A DNA stretch of 62,931 bases, from positions 1-62,931 of the forward strand of contig NZ_WOEI01000004.1 in the NCBI RefSeq assembly GCF_009733925.1. The letters are read 5' to 3'. Origin of the DNA: Streptobacillus canis. Its GTDB lineage: Bacteria; Fusobacteriota; Fusobacteriia; Fusobacteriales; Leptotrichiaceae. Of the stretch, positions 16,377 to 26,330 are shown one piece after another. The notes below the pieces were generated by a model that did not search any database, was not told the DNA's origin, and saw only the letters and a list, made by a program, of their open reading frames with translations. A program made the position numbers and the translations under genes. The number at the start of each line of letters is the position of its first letter. Positions within the stretch are counted from its first letter, which is position 1.

Positions 16377-18389
16377 TTATTGTAATTCTAATCTAATTTT
16401 ATCTCCTGGTTTAATCTTAGTCCCAGCCTCTGGATACTGTTTAACTACTTTACCATTTCCAGTCATATTTACTGCATATTTATCTATACCAAGTTCTAAT
16501 AAATTCTTCTTCGTTATACCTATTAAATTTGGCATGATATTTGCTGTAAATTCATTCTTAATATCATTTATTTTTTTGTTTCTATTTTCTTTTGTTTCTA
16601 CTACTTCTGTTTCAGTAACATTTTTTACTACTTTTTCACTTGGAAGCATATTATTGTATTTAATAATCTTATCTAAAATATCTTTCGCAAGTGGAAGAGC
16701 AACTGAAGCTCCATAGTATTGTCCATGAGGTTCATCTACAGTAATTAATATACTATATTTAGGATTATCTGCAGGGAAGAAAGTAAAGAAAGATGAGAAG
16801 TATTTACCTGGCTCATATCCATTAGGTCCTGCTTTTTGAGCTGTACCTGTTTTACCTCCTACTCTATAACCTTCTAATTGTATTCCACGTCCTGTACCAC
16901 TAGAAACTACTTCTTCAAGTATGCTTCTTATCTTAGCACTTACGCTTTCATTAATTACTTTACCTTTGTTATGAATTTCGAATTCTTTTACAGTTTCACC
17001 TTCACTACCTACTACTTTTTCAACTATTTGAGGTGTAATTAAATTTCCACCATTGATAGTTGCATTTAAAGCTACTAACATTTGTAGCTGAGTCATGTTT
17101 ATACCCTGTCCAAATGAAACGTTTGATCTTCTCACTTCAGTAAATTCTTTTTGTGTCATTAAATTACTTGTTGTTTCATATGAAGTATCTATACCTGTTT
17201 TCTTACCTAATCCAAACTTAGGAAGATAATTATAGAAAGTATCTGCCTTCATCATTTGAGAAATTTTTACAAGACCAACGTTACCTGAATGTACCATTAT
17301 TTTTGATACAGGCAATGTACCCTTAGTACTATCATCATGATCTCTAATTATTCTATTTTTAACCTTAATATATCCATCTGAATGTATTAAAGTATTTTCA
17401 TTTATTATACCCTCGTTCATAGCTATAGCCACAGTTAGTGGTTTAAATATTGAACCTGGCTCAAATAGTGATGTAATATTATGATTTTTTATCTCTGCCT
17501 TATTAGTTGCTTTAGGATAAGAACTCATAGCTACTATCTTACCAGTATCACTTTCCATTACTATACCCATAGTTGTTGCAGCCTCAAATTTTTGATGAGC
17601 CTCTTTTAAAATATCATCTAAAGAATATTGTAATAAAGAGTCTATAGTTAATACAATATTATCTCCATCTTTTGCTTTTTTAACTACCTTCTCATCTATT
17701 AAGTATGGTAATGTATATTCTGCTAACGAACCAGAAAATGGTGCTGTTCCTGTAACTTGTCCATTTTCACCTTTTAACATTTCATCATATTTATGTTCTA
17801 CTCCATATACTCCATTTTCTTCCTTATTAAGGAATCCTACTATAGTTTCAAACACTGAATTATTAACATATTCTCTCTTGAATTTTCTAGTAAAATAGAC
17901 AAATCTAGAATTGAAAGTTTCTTTATCTTTCTTTCTAGCTTCTTTAAGAAGTTCATCTATTTGATCTTTTTGTTCAACAGTTATTAATACGTCTTTAAAC
18001 TCATAATATTTTTTACCTTTTTCTTTTAATTCTACTATCTTTGCAACAGTTTCTTCAACTTTAATATTACTTATTACATTTCCAATAATATTAACAAATT
18101 TTTCTATTTCTCCTCTATCCTTTAGTAATGTAGGATCTATTACTATGCCCTGATATTCTAAATCTAATGCTATTTCTAAATTATCACTAGTTAAAATTGA
18201 ACCACGCTTTGCTTTTACTTCCTTAACATATGATCTTACAGGACTTATAATGTTAAAAGAAAAATCCTTGTGTAATACTTGTAAGAAGAATAATCTAACT
18301 ATTACTAAGAACAGAAATAGAAAGAAAGCTGTAAAGTATACTTTTTTTCTATTGTTTTCTTTTAAAAACCATCTGTCTAATTTACTCAT
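16377..18389 (-). CDS. Class B penicillin-binding protein with PASTA tail (FtsI/SpoVD-like)
   Basis: A 670-aa DD-transpeptidase for peptidoglycan cross-linking. A single N-terminal membrane anchor (about 14-36, FTAFFLFLFLVIVRLFFLQ) is followed by the PBP dimerisation domain. The transpeptidase domain carries SxxK in GSIFKPL, SxN in SGNVG and KTG in GGKTGTAQK. A C-terminal PASTA domain (MPNLIGITKKNLLELG to the end) closes it. This is the architecture of division-type PBPs in Gram-positive lineages. It lies 9 nt after gatB, in the same operon as priA. Whether it serves septation or elongation is not decided by sequence; the context without rod genes favours FtsI-like. Confidence 0.88.
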   Translation of the reverse strand: MSKLDRWFLKENNRKKVYFTAFFLFLFLVIVRLFFLQVLHKDFSFNIISPVRSYVKEVKAKRGSILTSDNLEIALDLEYQGIVIDPTLLKDRGEIEKFVNIIGNVISNIKVEETVAKIVELKEKGKKYYEFKDVLITVEQKDQIDELLKEARKKDKETFNSRFVYFTRKFKREYVNNSVFETIVGFLNKEENGVYGVEHKYDEMLKGENGQVTGTAPFSGSLAEYTLPYLIDEKVVKKAKDGDNIVLTIDSLLQYSLDDILKEAHQKFEAATTMGIVMESDTGKIVAMSSYPKATNKAEIKNHNITSLFEPGSIFKPLTVAIAMNEGIINENTLIHSDGYIKVKNRIIRDHDDSTKGTLPVSKIMVHSGNVGLVKISQMMKADTFYNYLPKFGLGKKTGIDTSYETTSNLMTQKEFTEVRRSNVSFGQGINMTQLQMLVALNATINGGNLITPQIVEKVVGSEGETVKEFEIHNKGKVINESVSAKIRSILEEVVSSGTGRGIQLEGYRVGGKTGTAQKAGPNGYEPGKYFSSFFTFFPADNPKYSILITVDEPHGQYYGASVALPLAKDILDKIIKYNNMLPSEKVVKNVTETEVVETKENRNKKINDIKNEFTANIMPNLIGITKKNLLELGIDKYAVNMTGNGKVVKQYPEAGTKIKPGDKIRLELQ

Positions 18390-18398
18390 ATCCTTACC

Positions 18399-19826
18399 TT
18401 ATTTCATATTTTTTATTAATAAATCTTGTACAAGTTTTGGATTTGCTTTACCTTTTGAAATCTTCATAGCTTGTCCCATTAACGCTTTTAAAGCTCTATC
18501 TTTTCCATTTAAGAAATCTTGTACTGATTCAGGATTTTCAGCTATAACTTGTTTAACTATATTTTCAATTTCACCTTCATCTGAAATTTGTAACATACCT
18601 TTTTCTTTAACTATGATGTTAGGATCTTTGTCTTCAGCAAGCATTAATTCAAATACTTCTTTAGCAATTTTTGAACTTATAGTTCCATCTTTTACAAGTA
18701 AGATTAATTTACCTAAGTTTTCACTGCTTATACTAAATTCTTCTATAGTAATATATTGCTCTTTAAGTACTCTTAACACTTCTGTTAACATCCAGTTAGT
18801 AGAAAGTTTAGGTTCTCCAGATGTTTTAACTAAACTTTCAAAATAGTTTGCAAGTTCTATAGATGTAACTAAGTTTCCTGCATCTACTTCAGACATATTG
18901 TATTCTCCAATAAATCTTGCTAATTTTTCATCAGCAAATTCTGGCATTTCACCTCTAAGTCTAGTTATTCTTTCTTCATTAATGATTACTGGTGGTAAAT
19001 CTGGCTCAGGAAAATATCTATAATCCATAGCTTCTTCTTTATTTCTCATAGGTCTTGTAATGCCTTTTTCATCATCCCAAAGTCTAGTTTCTTGAACTAC
19101 TCTTTCACCTTTTTCTATTAATTCCATTTGTCTATTTGCTTCATACTCTATAGCTCTAACTACTGCTTTAAATGAGTTTAAGTTTTTAGTTTCAGTTCTA
19201 GTTCCAAGTTTATCCGAACCTTTTTCTTTAATTGAAACATTAGCATCACATCTTAAAGAACCAAGTTCCATACTAACATCACTTACACCAGTATATTTAA
19301 TTCTTTCTTTTAAAGTATTTAAATATACATAAGCATCTTGTGGATTAGTTATACAGGGTTTAGTAACTATTTCTATTAATGGTATACTTGCTCTATTAAA
19401 GTTTAGTATAGATTCATGTTTAGTGTGTATACTTTTTGCAGTATCTTCTTCTATTTGTATTCTTTCTATTTCAACTTTAACATCTTTATCATTTCTCTTA
19501 AATTCTAAATATCCATTTTCTGCATATGGTTTAAAGTATTGAGTAATTTGATAATTTTTTGGTGAATCAGGATAGAAATAGTTTTTTCTATCAAAGTAAC
19601 TCACTTTATTAATATCGCAATTAAGAGCAAGAGCTGCTTTAATTGCATAATCTAATACTTCTTCATTAAATCTTGGAAGAGCACCTGGTTGCCCTGTTGA
19701 AACTGGTGAAATACAAGTATTAGGATCTTTTTCATCATAGTTAGCATCAGCATCACACCATACTTTAGTTTTTGTTTTTAATTGGCAGTGAACCTCCAAT
19801 CCTATTACTATATCATACTCTTTCAT
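18399..19826 (-). CDS. gatB: Asp/Glu-tRNA(Asn/Gln) amidotransferase subunit B
   Basis: A 475-aa subunit that binds mischarged tRNA and activates the acyl group with ATP. The start GLEVHCQLKTKTKVWCDA and the motifs STGQPGALPRFNEE and DRKNYFYPDSPKNYQITQ are diagnostic. The C-terminal YqeY-like helical domain is full length. Its start overlaps gatA by 14 bases. GatCAB makes Gln-tRNA and/or Asn-tRNA by transamidation, implying lack of GlnRS or AsnRS; neither is in the window. Confidence 0.97.
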   Translation of the reverse strand: MKEYDIVIGLEVHCQLKTKTKVWCDADANYDEKDPNTCISPVSTGQPGALPRFNEEVLDYAIKAALALNCDINKVSYFDRKNYFYPDSPKNYQITQYFKPYAENGYLEFKRNDKDVKVEIERIQIEEDTAKSIHTKHESILNFNRASIPLIEIVTKPCITNPQDAYVYLNTLKERIKYTGVSDVSMELGSLRCDANVSIKEKGSDKLGTRTETKNLNSFKAVVRAIEYEANRQMELIEKGERVVQETRLWDDEKGITRPMRNKEEAMDYRYFPEPDLPPVIINEERITRLRGEMPEFADEKLARFIGEYNMSEVDAGNLVTSIELANYFESLVKTSGEPKLSTNWMLTEVLRVLKEQYITIEEFSISSENLGKLILLVKDGTISSKIAKEVFELMLAEDKDPNIIVKEKGMLQISDEGEIENIVKQVIAENPESVQDFLNGKDRALKALMGQAMKISKGKANPKLVQDLLIKNMK

Positions 19827-21252
19827 AATCTATTTTTCCTCTTTCCATTTCATATTTATGTGTTACATTTAAAATTAAATCTTCTCTAAAGTAATTAGAA
19901 ATGATTTGCATACCTACTGGCAGTCCATCCACAAAACCTACTGGCACTGAAAGTGCTGGTAATCCTGCAAGTGAAACTGAAACTGTATATATATCTGATA
20001 AATACATTTCTATAGGATTATTTGATTTTTCACCCTTTTTAAATGCAGTTGTTGGTGTAGTTGGTGTTATTATTATATCTACATTTTCAAATGCTTTTTG
20101 ATAATCATTTTTAATTAATCTTCTTACTTGAGAAGCTTTCTTGTAATATGCATCATAGAATCCTGAACTTAAAACATATGATCCTATCATTATTCTTCTT
20201 TTAACTTCTTTACCAAATCCTTCAGTTCTAGATTTAACATAGATATCTTCTACATTATCAGCATCTGCTCTATATCCATAACGTATTCCGTCATATCTTG
20301 ATAAATTTGAAGATGCTTCTGCTGAAGATATGATATAGTAAGTTGGGATAGAATATTTTGCATAATCAAGACTAATATCAACTATTGTAGCTCCCATATT
20401 TACTAATACTTCTAAAGCTTTTTCTATAGATTCTTTTATTTTAGAAGATAAACCATCAAAGAATTTCTTATCTATTCCTATTCTTAATCCATTAATATCT
20501 TTGTTTAATAATTCAGAATATTTAGGAACTTCTACATCTGCTGTAGTAGGATCATACATATCTTCTCCAGCAATTATTTCTAATGTTTTAGCAACATCTT
20601 CTGAAGTTTTTGCTATTATTCCTATTTGATCAAGAGATGATCCAAATGCCATTAATCCATATCTTGATACTCTTCCATATGTAGGTTTTAATCCTACAGT
20701 TCCTGTAAGTGCTGCAGGTTGTCTTACTGAACCTCCAGTATCTGTTCCTAATGCTATAGGTACTTCAAGTGCTGCTACTGCTGCTGCAGATCCTCCACTT
20801 GAACCTCCTGGTACTCTATCTAAATCCCAAGGATTTGATACAGCTTTAATACTAGAATTCTCATTTGAAGAACCCATTGCAAATTCATCCATATTAGCTT
20901 TTCCTACTAATACAACATTTGCTTCTTTTAATCTTTTAACTACAGTTGCATCATAAGTTCCATAATATCCATCTAATATTTTAGAGGCTGAAGTACTTAA
21001 TTCTCCTAATGAAACTATATTATCTTTTAAGGCTATAGGTACACCATGAAGCGAGCTAGTTTTTTCTGAACTATCTGCTTTTTTTGCCGCTTCTAGAGCA
21101 TTTTCATTATTAACTGAAGCAAATGCACCTATTTTATCTTCCATTTCATCAATTCTATTTAATATTGCAGTTGTAGCTTCTACTGAAGTTAATTTACCTT
21201 CTTTAATTAATTCTGCTATCTCACTACCTGTTAAAGTATATATTTTATTCAT
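19813..21252 (-). CDS. gatA: Asp/Glu-tRNA(Asn/Gln) amidotransferase subunit A
   Basis: A 479-aa glutaminase/amidase subunit. I chose the ATG at 21252 (MNKIYTLTG), which lies 6 nt after the GGTG of the Shine-Dalgarno. The upstream GTG/ATG at 21261 and 21258 sit on that site. The amidase-signature catalytic triad is visible: Lys in VPIALKDNI, Ser in GSSNENSS region, and the Gly/Ser-rich VPGGSSGGSAAAVAA with TDTGGSVRQPA. It releases ammonia from Gln for GatB. It overlaps gatC by 8 bases. Confidence 0.97.
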   Translation of the reverse strand: MNKIYTLTGSEIAELIKEGKLTSVEATTAILNRIDEMEDKIGAFASVNNENALEAAKKADSSEKTSSLHGVPIALKDNIVSLGELSTSASKILDGYYGTYDATVVKRLKEANVVLVGKANMDEFAMGSSNENSSIKAVSNPWDLDRVPGGSSGGSAAAVAALEVPIALGTDTGGSVRQPAALTGTVGLKPTYGRVSRYGLMAFGSSLDQIGIIAKTSEDVAKTLEIIAGEDMYDPTTADVEVPKYSELLNKDINGLRIGIDKKFFDGLSSKIKESIEKALEVLVNMGATIVDISLDYAKYSIPTYYIISSAEASSNLSRYDGIRYGYRADADNVEDIYVKSRTEGFGKEVKRRIMIGSYVLSSGFYDAYYKKASQVRRLIKNDYQKAFENVDIIITPTTPTTAFKKGEKSNNPIEMYLSDIYTVSVSLAGLPALSVPVGFVDGLPVGMQIISNYFREDLILNVTHKYEMERGKIDYERV

Positions 21253-21541
21253 TTCCATCACCTACTATTACTGGTAAAGCAATGAAGTTATCATCACTTT
21301 TAGGAGCATTTTTTAAGAATCTTTCTTTTTCCATCTCCACTTTTGGTTCATGTCTATATATCTTACCTTCATTTTCTAAAATATTGTATAAAGGCTCAAC
21401 ATTTTCTAAATCTAATTCATTCAATTGTTCCATATGAGCAAAAATATCATTTAAGTCTTTTTGGAAGGCTTCTACTTCATTTTCATGAAAAGATAGTTTA
21501 GATAGTTTTGCTAATTTTAGCACCTCTTCTTTAGTAACCAT
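21245..21541 (-). CDS. gatC: Asp/Glu-tRNA(Asn/Gln) amidotransferase subunit C
   Basis: A 98-aa small scaffold that wraps between GatA and GatB. The typical opening is VTKEEVLKLAKLSKLSF, followed by the central DLNDIFAHMEQLNELDLENV with its conserved VEPLYN. Its length is normal. It is the first gene of the nine-gene operon, with a clear promoter 47-75 nt upstream and a divergent holA gene beyond. Confidence 0.95.
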   Translation of the reverse strand: MVTKEEVLKLAKLSKLSFHENEVEAFQKDLNDIFAHMEQLNELDLENVEPLYNILENEGKIYRHEPKVEMEKERFLKNAPKSDDNFIALPVIVGDGNE

Positions 21542-21587
21542 TTTCTACCTACTTTCTTACTAATATATTGTATTTCGTCCACTTTAA

Positions 21588-21616
21588 ATAATAGCATATT
21601 TATATAGATTTTTCAA
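21588..21616 (-). promoter_or_regulatory. Promoter of the gatCAB-PBP-priA-def-fmt-rex-folD operon
   Basis: TTGAAA (21611-21616), 17-nt spacer, TATTAT (21588-21593) on the minus strand. Confidence 0.75.
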
Positions 21617-21650
21617 TTATTTTATGTAGAAAAATCAAGAAAAATCGGAC

Positions 21651-21679
21651 TTTTAACTAAAGTATTTTTATGGTATAAT
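21651..21679 (+). promoter_or_regulatory. Extended -10 promoter of holA
   Basis: TGGTATAAT (21671-21679) gives an extended -10. The -35 is weak (TTTTAA at 21651-21656, 17-nt spacer). The same weak -35/extended -10 combination occurs before azlC (59438-59466). Confidence 0.6.
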
Positions 21680-21700
21680 TGAATGACTAGGAGGTTAAAA

Positions 21701-22588
21701 ATGAACTACTTTATCTCTGGCCATAGTGCTAGAAAAATATATATGGATAAAATATTAAACGAAAGTACTAAAAACAAGATGTATTTTGATGAAAATACTG
21801 TTTCAGAATTCCTTAGCGAATTAAATGCTGGATCTCTTTTTAGTGAACCGACATTACTTGTACTTAAAAATGCAAGTAAAGTTAAAGAAATTAGTAATGT
21901 TATTAAAAATGTTGTTTCTAATACCTTTAGCGATAAAGATGTAATCATTGATTATGAGTGTAATAAAGAGAATAAAAAAGTTAAAGACTTACTTACAAAC
22001 TTTGAAATACACGAAATAATTGACGAGAAACAAAATAACGCGACATTATTAAACTTCATAAAAGATAGTTTAAAATGTAGTAGTAAAGATGCAAATAATA
22101 TTATTGAAATTATAGGGAATGATTATCATTCTTTAAAAAATGAGTTAGAGAAAATATCAACATACTTAAATGGTGAAGAATTTTCTTTTGAAAATATTAA
22201 ACCTATACTTTCTAAAAATACTAACTTCTTCATATTTAATCTTACAGAAGATATACTTAATAAGAAAATGATAGAATTCCCAGTAAAAGAACATATGGCT
22301 CTACTTGCATCACTTACTAATGATTTAGAAATCTTATACAAACTACATTTACTAGAAATTAAAAATATTAACTACAATAATTTTAAAGAACAATATGGCA
22401 GTCATCAATTCTTTAAAAGTTTAAATACCTATTATGTATTTAAAAAAATAGAGTTTTTAAAAAACTTCACTAAAGAAAGAATACTAGAACTTATTAAATT
22501 ATCTTTCCAAACAGATCTAAAAATTAAAAGTGGTTTATTACCTTTAGAAGATGGAATAGAAACATTTATATTAGAGATATTAAAGTAG
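21701..22588 (+). CDS. holA: DNA polymerase III subunit delta (HolA-like)
   Basis: A 295-aa protein from the ATG at 21701, preceded by AGGAGG; the longer frame from 21683 starts at that ribosome site. The sequence is divergent, but the pattern fits clamp-loader delta: an N-terminal YFISGHSARKIYMDKIL segment where related proteins have LFGEE/D-like residues, a middle NDYHSLKNELEKISTYL segment, and a C-terminal alpha-helical domain ending in GLLPLEDGIETFILEIL. Length matches the family (about 290-340). Delta opens the beta clamp during loading. It is transcribed alone and ends with a strong terminator. Function is by resemblance; there is no active site to check. Confidence 0.7.
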   Translation: MNYFISGHSARKIYMDKILNESTKNKMYFDENTVSEFLSELNAGSLFSEPTLLVLKNASKVKEISNVIKNVVSNTFSDKDVIIDYECNKENKKVKDLLTNFEIHEIIDEKQNNATLLNFIKDSLKCSSKDANNIIEIIGNDYHSLKNELEKISTYLNGEEFSFENIKPILSKNTNFFIFNLTEDILNKKMIEFPVKEHMALLASLTNDLEILYKLHLLEIKNINYNNFKEQYGSHQFFKSLNTYYVFKKIEFLKNFTKERILELIKLSFQTDLKIKSGLLPLEDGIETFILEILK

Positions 22589-22607
22589 CATGAATGCTAC
22601 TTTTTTT
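22584..22607 (+). terminator. Terminator of holA
   Basis: AGTAGCA / TGCTACT (22584-22590 and 22595-22601), four-base loop, then T7. The holA stop codon is inside the first arm. Confidence 0.9.
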
Positions 22608-22625
22608 ATTATTTTAATTTTTTTC

Positions 22626-22654
22626 TTGACATTCGAAGAAATTTGGTGTATTAT
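22626..22654 (+). promoter_or_regulatory. Promoter of the GntR-ABC operon with a possible operator
   Basis: TTGACA (22626-22631), 17-nt spacer, TATTAT (22649-22654). A GTG...CAC imperfect inverted repeat (22646-22659) covers the -10 and could bind the GntR-type regulator encoded next. Confidence 0.75.
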
Positions 22655-22682
22655 ATCACTATAACAGTAAGGAGGTAGATAT

Positions 22683-23036
22683 ATGGAATTTGATAATAAA
22701 TATCCAATATATAGACAATTATTTGAAATGTTTCTTTCTGATATTATCAACGGTAATTTAAAACCAGGTGATAAATTTATGTCAATTAGAGAAGCTTCAA
22801 GTAAATTTAATTTAAATCCTAATACAGTTGTAAATGCATTTAAAGAATTAGAATTTCAAAAAATAGCAGTAACAAAAAGAGGATTAGGAACATTTGTAAC
22901 AGAAGATGTTGAAGTTTTAAAAAAATTAACTAAAAAACATTCTGAAACAATAATAGATGAATTTTTAAACAAGATGTATGCTTTAGGATACACTAAAAAA
23001 GAAATTATTAATGAAATAAAAGAAAGGGAAGATTAA
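22683..23036 (+). CDS. GntR-family regulator, YtrA subfamily
   Basis: A 117-aa winged-helix protein without a large effector domain, as in YtrA-type regulators of ABC exporters. The GntR helix-turn-helix covers about residues 5-70 (PIYRQLFEMFLSDIINGNLK, then SIREASSKFNLNPNTVVNAF and a wing with GLGTFV). The short C-terminal helix pair would dimerise. Shine-Dalgarno AAGGAGG is 7 nt upstream. One base separates it from the ATPase gene. It probably represses its own operon in response to a cell-wall or membrane-active compound, by analogy with YtrA. Confidence 0.88.
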   Translation: MEFDNKYPIYRQLFEMFLSDIINGNLKPGDKFMSIREASSKFNLNPNTVVNAFKELEFQKIAVTKRGLGTFVTEDVEVLKKLTKKHSETIIDEFLNKMYALGYTKKEIINEIKERED

Positions 23037-23037
23037 T

Positions 23038-23748
23038 ATGAATAATATATTAGAAATTAAAAATTTAAATAAGAAATTTTCTAATAAACTAGTATTAGAT
23101 AACCTAAATTTAACTTTAGGAGAGAATAAGATAGTTGGTATTTTAGGACCTAATGGTAGTGGTAAAACTACTTTACTTAAAATCATTGCAGGTCTTGCAA
23201 AAGAAAATAGTGGAGAAATACTAATTAACGGAATGAAACCATCAACAAAAACAAAAGCAATAGTAAGTTATCTATCAGATAAAAACTTTATAGATAATTC
23301 ACTTAAAGTATATCAAGCTTTAAATTTATACAATGACTTTTTTGATTTTGATATGCAAAAAGCTGTAAGATTATTAGATGAAATGAAACTTGATAGTAAG
23401 GCTGAAATAGCTTCACTTTCAAAAGGTATGAAAGAAAAATTATTTTTAATTTTAACTTTATCAAGAAATGCTAAAATCTTTATACTTGATGAACCTATTG
23501 CAGGAGTAGATGTAATTACTCGTGATCAAATCTTAAATCTAATTATAGATAATGTATTTGAAAACTCTACAGTAATTGTGACTACTCATTTAATTAGAGA
23601 CATAGAAAGAATATTTGATGAAGTTGCTTTTTTAAAAAATGGCAAAATAGATAAAGTATATTCAGTTGATGAATTAAGAGAATCTCGTGGATTAACTATA
23701 GAAGAATTATATAAAGAAACATTTGGAGAAGGTGATATAAATGCTTAA
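23038..23748 (+). CDS. ABC transporter ATP-binding protein
   Basis: A 236-aa ATPase. Walker A is GPNGSGKTTLL at about 38-48, the signature is LSKGMKEKL (a variant of LSGGQ, common in exporters of this type), Walker B is IFILDEPIAGVD and the switch His is in VTTHLIRD. The exporter-type pattern with a YtrA-like regulator upstream and a six-helix permease downstream suggests efflux of peptides or antibiotics rather than import. It overlaps the permease gene by 8 bases. Confidence 0.88.
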   Translation: MNNILEIKNLNKKFSNKLVLDNLNLTLGENKIVGILGPNGSGKTTLLKIIAGLAKENSGEILINGMKPSTKTKAIVSYLSDKNFIDNSLKVYQALNLYNDFFDFDMQKAVRLLDEMKLDSKAEIASLSKGMKEKLFLILTLSRNAKIFILDEPIAGVDVITRDQILNLIIDNVFENSTVIVTTHLIRDIERIFDEVAFLKNGKIDKVYSVDELRESRGLTIEELYKETFGEGDINA

Positions 23749-24460
23749 GTTTTTAAAATATGAATTTAAAAGAAACTGGAGATTTAATGTATTAACATTA
23801 GCAACTATTACTGTTTTAGTAATTATTTCAAATATTTTATTTAAAACACCAGAAGGTGACTATATCTTCTTAAAAGTATTAGTAAGTTTAAGTACTTCTG
23901 TAACTTCATTTGCTATACTATATTACTACATTAAAAACTTCTCAAAAGATCTATATTCAGATACAGGATACTTTACTTTCTCATTACCTATATCTGGTTA
24001 TACATACTTTTGGGGTAAAGTAATATTTTATCTATTATTCACTATTGCATTATCACCAATAACTATAATTACTGCGTTAATGCAAGGACAATATAAAGAT
24101 TTAATAAAACTTATAAAACAATTCCCATCTTTCATTACAAATGAAAGAATTATCCTTGGAGTTATTTTAGCAATATTAGTTGCAATATATGTTACCGTTG
24201 TTTTATATACTAGTATTACAATAATACATTATATATCTAAATCAAAGAACACTTATTTCTTCTGGGTATTAATATTTGTACTAATAATGGTATTTTCTTT
24301 CTATGCATTATTTAAAATAAATATAAGTTTATATCCTGTCAATGATGTTGAATCAGCTACTTCTATTTTAATATTAAATGTATTTATACTTTTATTCTAT
24401 AATTTAGGTTTAGGTAGTTTAGCTGGATATTTACTAGATAAAAAATTAGAATTACAATAA
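23741..24460 (+). CDS. ABC-2-type transporter permease
   Basis: A 239-aa membrane protein with about six hydrophobic segments (20-36, 47-63, 92-115, 138-162, 172-192 and 205-230). It starts with the short cytoplasmic LKFLKYEFKRNWR typical of ABC-2 permeases. It partners with the ATPase encoded just before it; the gene overlap implies coupled translation. Substrate unknown. Confidence 0.82.
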   Translation: MLKFLKYEFKRNWRFNVLTLATITVLVIISNILFKTPEGDYIFLKVLVSLSTSVTSFAILYYYIKNFSKDLYSDTGYFTFSLPISGYTYFWGKVIFYLLFTIALSPITIITALMQGQYKDLIKLIKQFPSFITNERIILGVILAILVAIYVTVVLYTSITIIHYISKSKNTYFFWVLIFVLIMVFSFYALFKINISLYPVNDVESATSILILNVFILLFYNLGLGSLAGYLLDKKLELQ

Positions 24461-24482
24461 AAAAAGGCCTAGGCCTTTTTTT
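24459..24482. terminator. Bidirectional terminator, perfect 24-bp palindrome
   Basis: AAAAAAAGGCCT followed by AGGCCTTTTTTT, centred at 24470/24471. It lies between the converging ABC permease and murA genes and serves both. Confidence 0.85.
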
Positions 24483-25750
24483 TATACTTCTAATTTAATT
24501 CTTTCAATCTTAGCTCCAACTTTATTAAGTTTTTCTTCTAATTTATCATATCCTCTATCAATATGATATATTCTACTTAAAATAGTATCTCCATCAGCTA
24601 CAAGTCCTGCAACAACTAAAGCTGCTCCTGCTCTTAAATCAGAAGCCATAACATTTGTTCCATAAAGTGTTTCTACTCCTTCAACATTTGCAATCCCATG
24701 TCTTATAGTAATATCTGCACCCATTCTATTTAATTCTGGTACATGCATAAATCTATTTTCAAATACAGTTTCTTCTACTTCACTATGTCCTTTAACTAAT
24801 GATAATAATAACATCATTTGAGCCTGCATATCTGTAGGGAATCCAGGATGTGGCATAGTTACTATTCTTGCTGGTTTAAGATCCTTAACTTTACCTTTAA
24901 CACTTAATATATCTCCTTCTCTTTCGAATTTAACTCCCATATCTTCAAGTTGATGTTTAAACACACCTAAATCTTCTATATTAGCATTTTTTATTTTTAA
25001 ATCTCCATCTGTAACTATAGATGCTATAACATAAGTCCCAGCTTCTATTCTATCAGGCATGATAGAATATTCAACAGCATTTAATTTTTCTACACCCTCT
25101 ATAGTAATAGTATTAGTTCCTAAGCCTTCAATTTTTGCACCCATTTTAATTAAATAGTTTCCTAAATCAACTATTTCAGGTTCTTTTGCTGCATTAATAA
25201 TTCTAGTAGTTCCTGGTATTTTGACTGCAGCCATAAGTAGATTTTGTGTAGCTCCTACTGATGGGAAAGTTAAAGCTATATCTGCACCTTTTAAATTTTC
25301 CGCAACAACGTGTACATATCCTCTAATTTGAGTTATTTCAGCACCTAATGCTTCAAATCCTTTTAAGTGAATATCTACTGGTCTTGATCCTATAGCACAT
25401 CCACCAGGAAGAGACACTATTGATTCTTCAAGATTTGCAACCATAGGCCCCATTACTAAGAATGATGCTCTCATTTGTTTAACTATTTCATAACTAGCTT
25501 CATTTCTTTTGAATCCATTATTAATTATTTTATAGCTATTTTCATCTAATTTTTCTACTTTCATCCCAAAATCTTCTAGTAATTGGAATAAAATTCTAAT
25601 ATCTCTTAAATCTGGAACATTTCTTAATATATGTTCACCTTTTTCTATTAATGTTGCTATTATTATTGGAAGTGCTGCATTTTTTGCTCCACTTACTTCT
25701 ATTACACCATTTAAAGGTCTTCCACCTTCTATTCTGAATCCTTCAACCAT
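24482..25750 (-). CDS. murA: UDP-N-acetylglucosamine 1-carboxyvinyltransferase MurA
   Basis: A 422-aa cytosolic enzyme for the first committed step of peptidoglycan synthesis (enolpyruvyl transfer from PEP). Substrate motif SGAKNAALP is at 20-28. The catalytic loop [16 protein letters not shown] contains Cys118, the fosfomycin-reactive residue. Length is standard. It follows the DUF1694 gene by 10 nt and ends at a strong palindromic terminator. Only one copy is in the window. Confidence 0.96.
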   Translation of the reverse strand: MVEGFRIEGGRPLNGVIEVSGAKNAALPIIIATLIEKGEHILRNVPDLRDIRILFQLLEDFGMKVEKLDENSYKIINNGFKRNEASYEIVKQMRASFLVMGPMVANLEESIVSLPGGCAIGSRPVDIHLKGFEALGAEITQIRGYVHVVAENLKGADIALTFPSVGATQNLLMAAVKIPGTTRIINAAKEPEIVDLGNYLIKMGAKIEGLGTNTITIEGVEKLNAVEYSIMPDRIEAGTYVIASIVTDGDLKIKNANIEDLGVFKHQLEDMGVKFEREGDILSVKGKVKDLKPARIVTMPHPGFPTDMQAQMMLLLSLVKGHSEVEETVFENRFMHVPELNRMGADITIRHGIANVEGVETLYGTNVMASDLRAGAALVVAGLVADGDTILSRIYHIDRGYDKLEEKLNKVGAKIERIKLEV

Positions 25751-25760
25751 TTCTCCTCCA

Positions 25761-26324
25761 TTAATTATCTAATTTTTGTGATATAGGGCAAATAGTCCCT
25801 GTTAACTTATCAAAAAATCCCATTGGTTCATAAAATTCTGCAAGTTCAGGTAATTTTTCCTTAATTTCTTCATAATATTTTTTTGATATTTTTTTCCCCA
25901 TAGCTTGATAAAATACTATATCAAGTCCAGCCTCTAAAATTCTTTCCTTAAAACTTAAAGAAACTGGATCTTCTGGTCTATTTTTTACTTCATCTTCAGA
26001 AACTACTACAAGACCTACATCTCCTGTATAATTAAGTCCATCTACCATTTTACAAGGAATTTTCATTTCTTTTGCAAGATTAATATATTTTTTTAATTTA
26101 CATAAATCTACATCTCTTGAAATTATCATTCTAGATGCAATCTTTTTTCTTAACGCCTTCATTACTTCAGGATATACAAACTTTTCTTCTAATTCTTCTT
26201 TTGTTAATGCCGTAATAACCCTTTCTTTGTACTCTCCTAAATATCTATTTTTCTCAATTCTAGCATTAATTATTTTATCTTTAACCTTCTCTATTTTCTT
26301 TAATATATCATTTTCCAGTATCAT
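25761..26324 (-). CDS. DUF1694 (YueI-like) family protein
   Basis: A 187-aa soluble protein of unknown function. Resemblance to YueI/DUF1694 rests on [20 protein letters not shown] near residue 27, an alternating Leu/Ile [16 protein letters not shown] segment, and [13 protein letters not shown]; the fold is thought to be related to ribosomal L7Ae-like proteins. The start is unusual. A TTGATA-17-TAAAAT promoter places the transcription start on or next to the A of the ATG, with no ribosome site, so the mRNA may be leaderless. It is followed closely by murA. Confidence 0.7.
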   Translation of the reverse strand: MILENDILKKIEKVKDKIINARIEKNRYLGEYKERVITALTKEELEEKFVYPEVMKALRKKIASRMIISRDVDLCKLKKYINLAKEMKIPCKMVDGLNYTGDVGLVVVSEDEVKNRPEDPVSLSFKERILEAGLDIVFYQAMGKKISKKYYEEIKEKLPELAEFYEPMGFFDKLTGTICPISQKLDN

Positions 26325-26330
26325 AATTAA

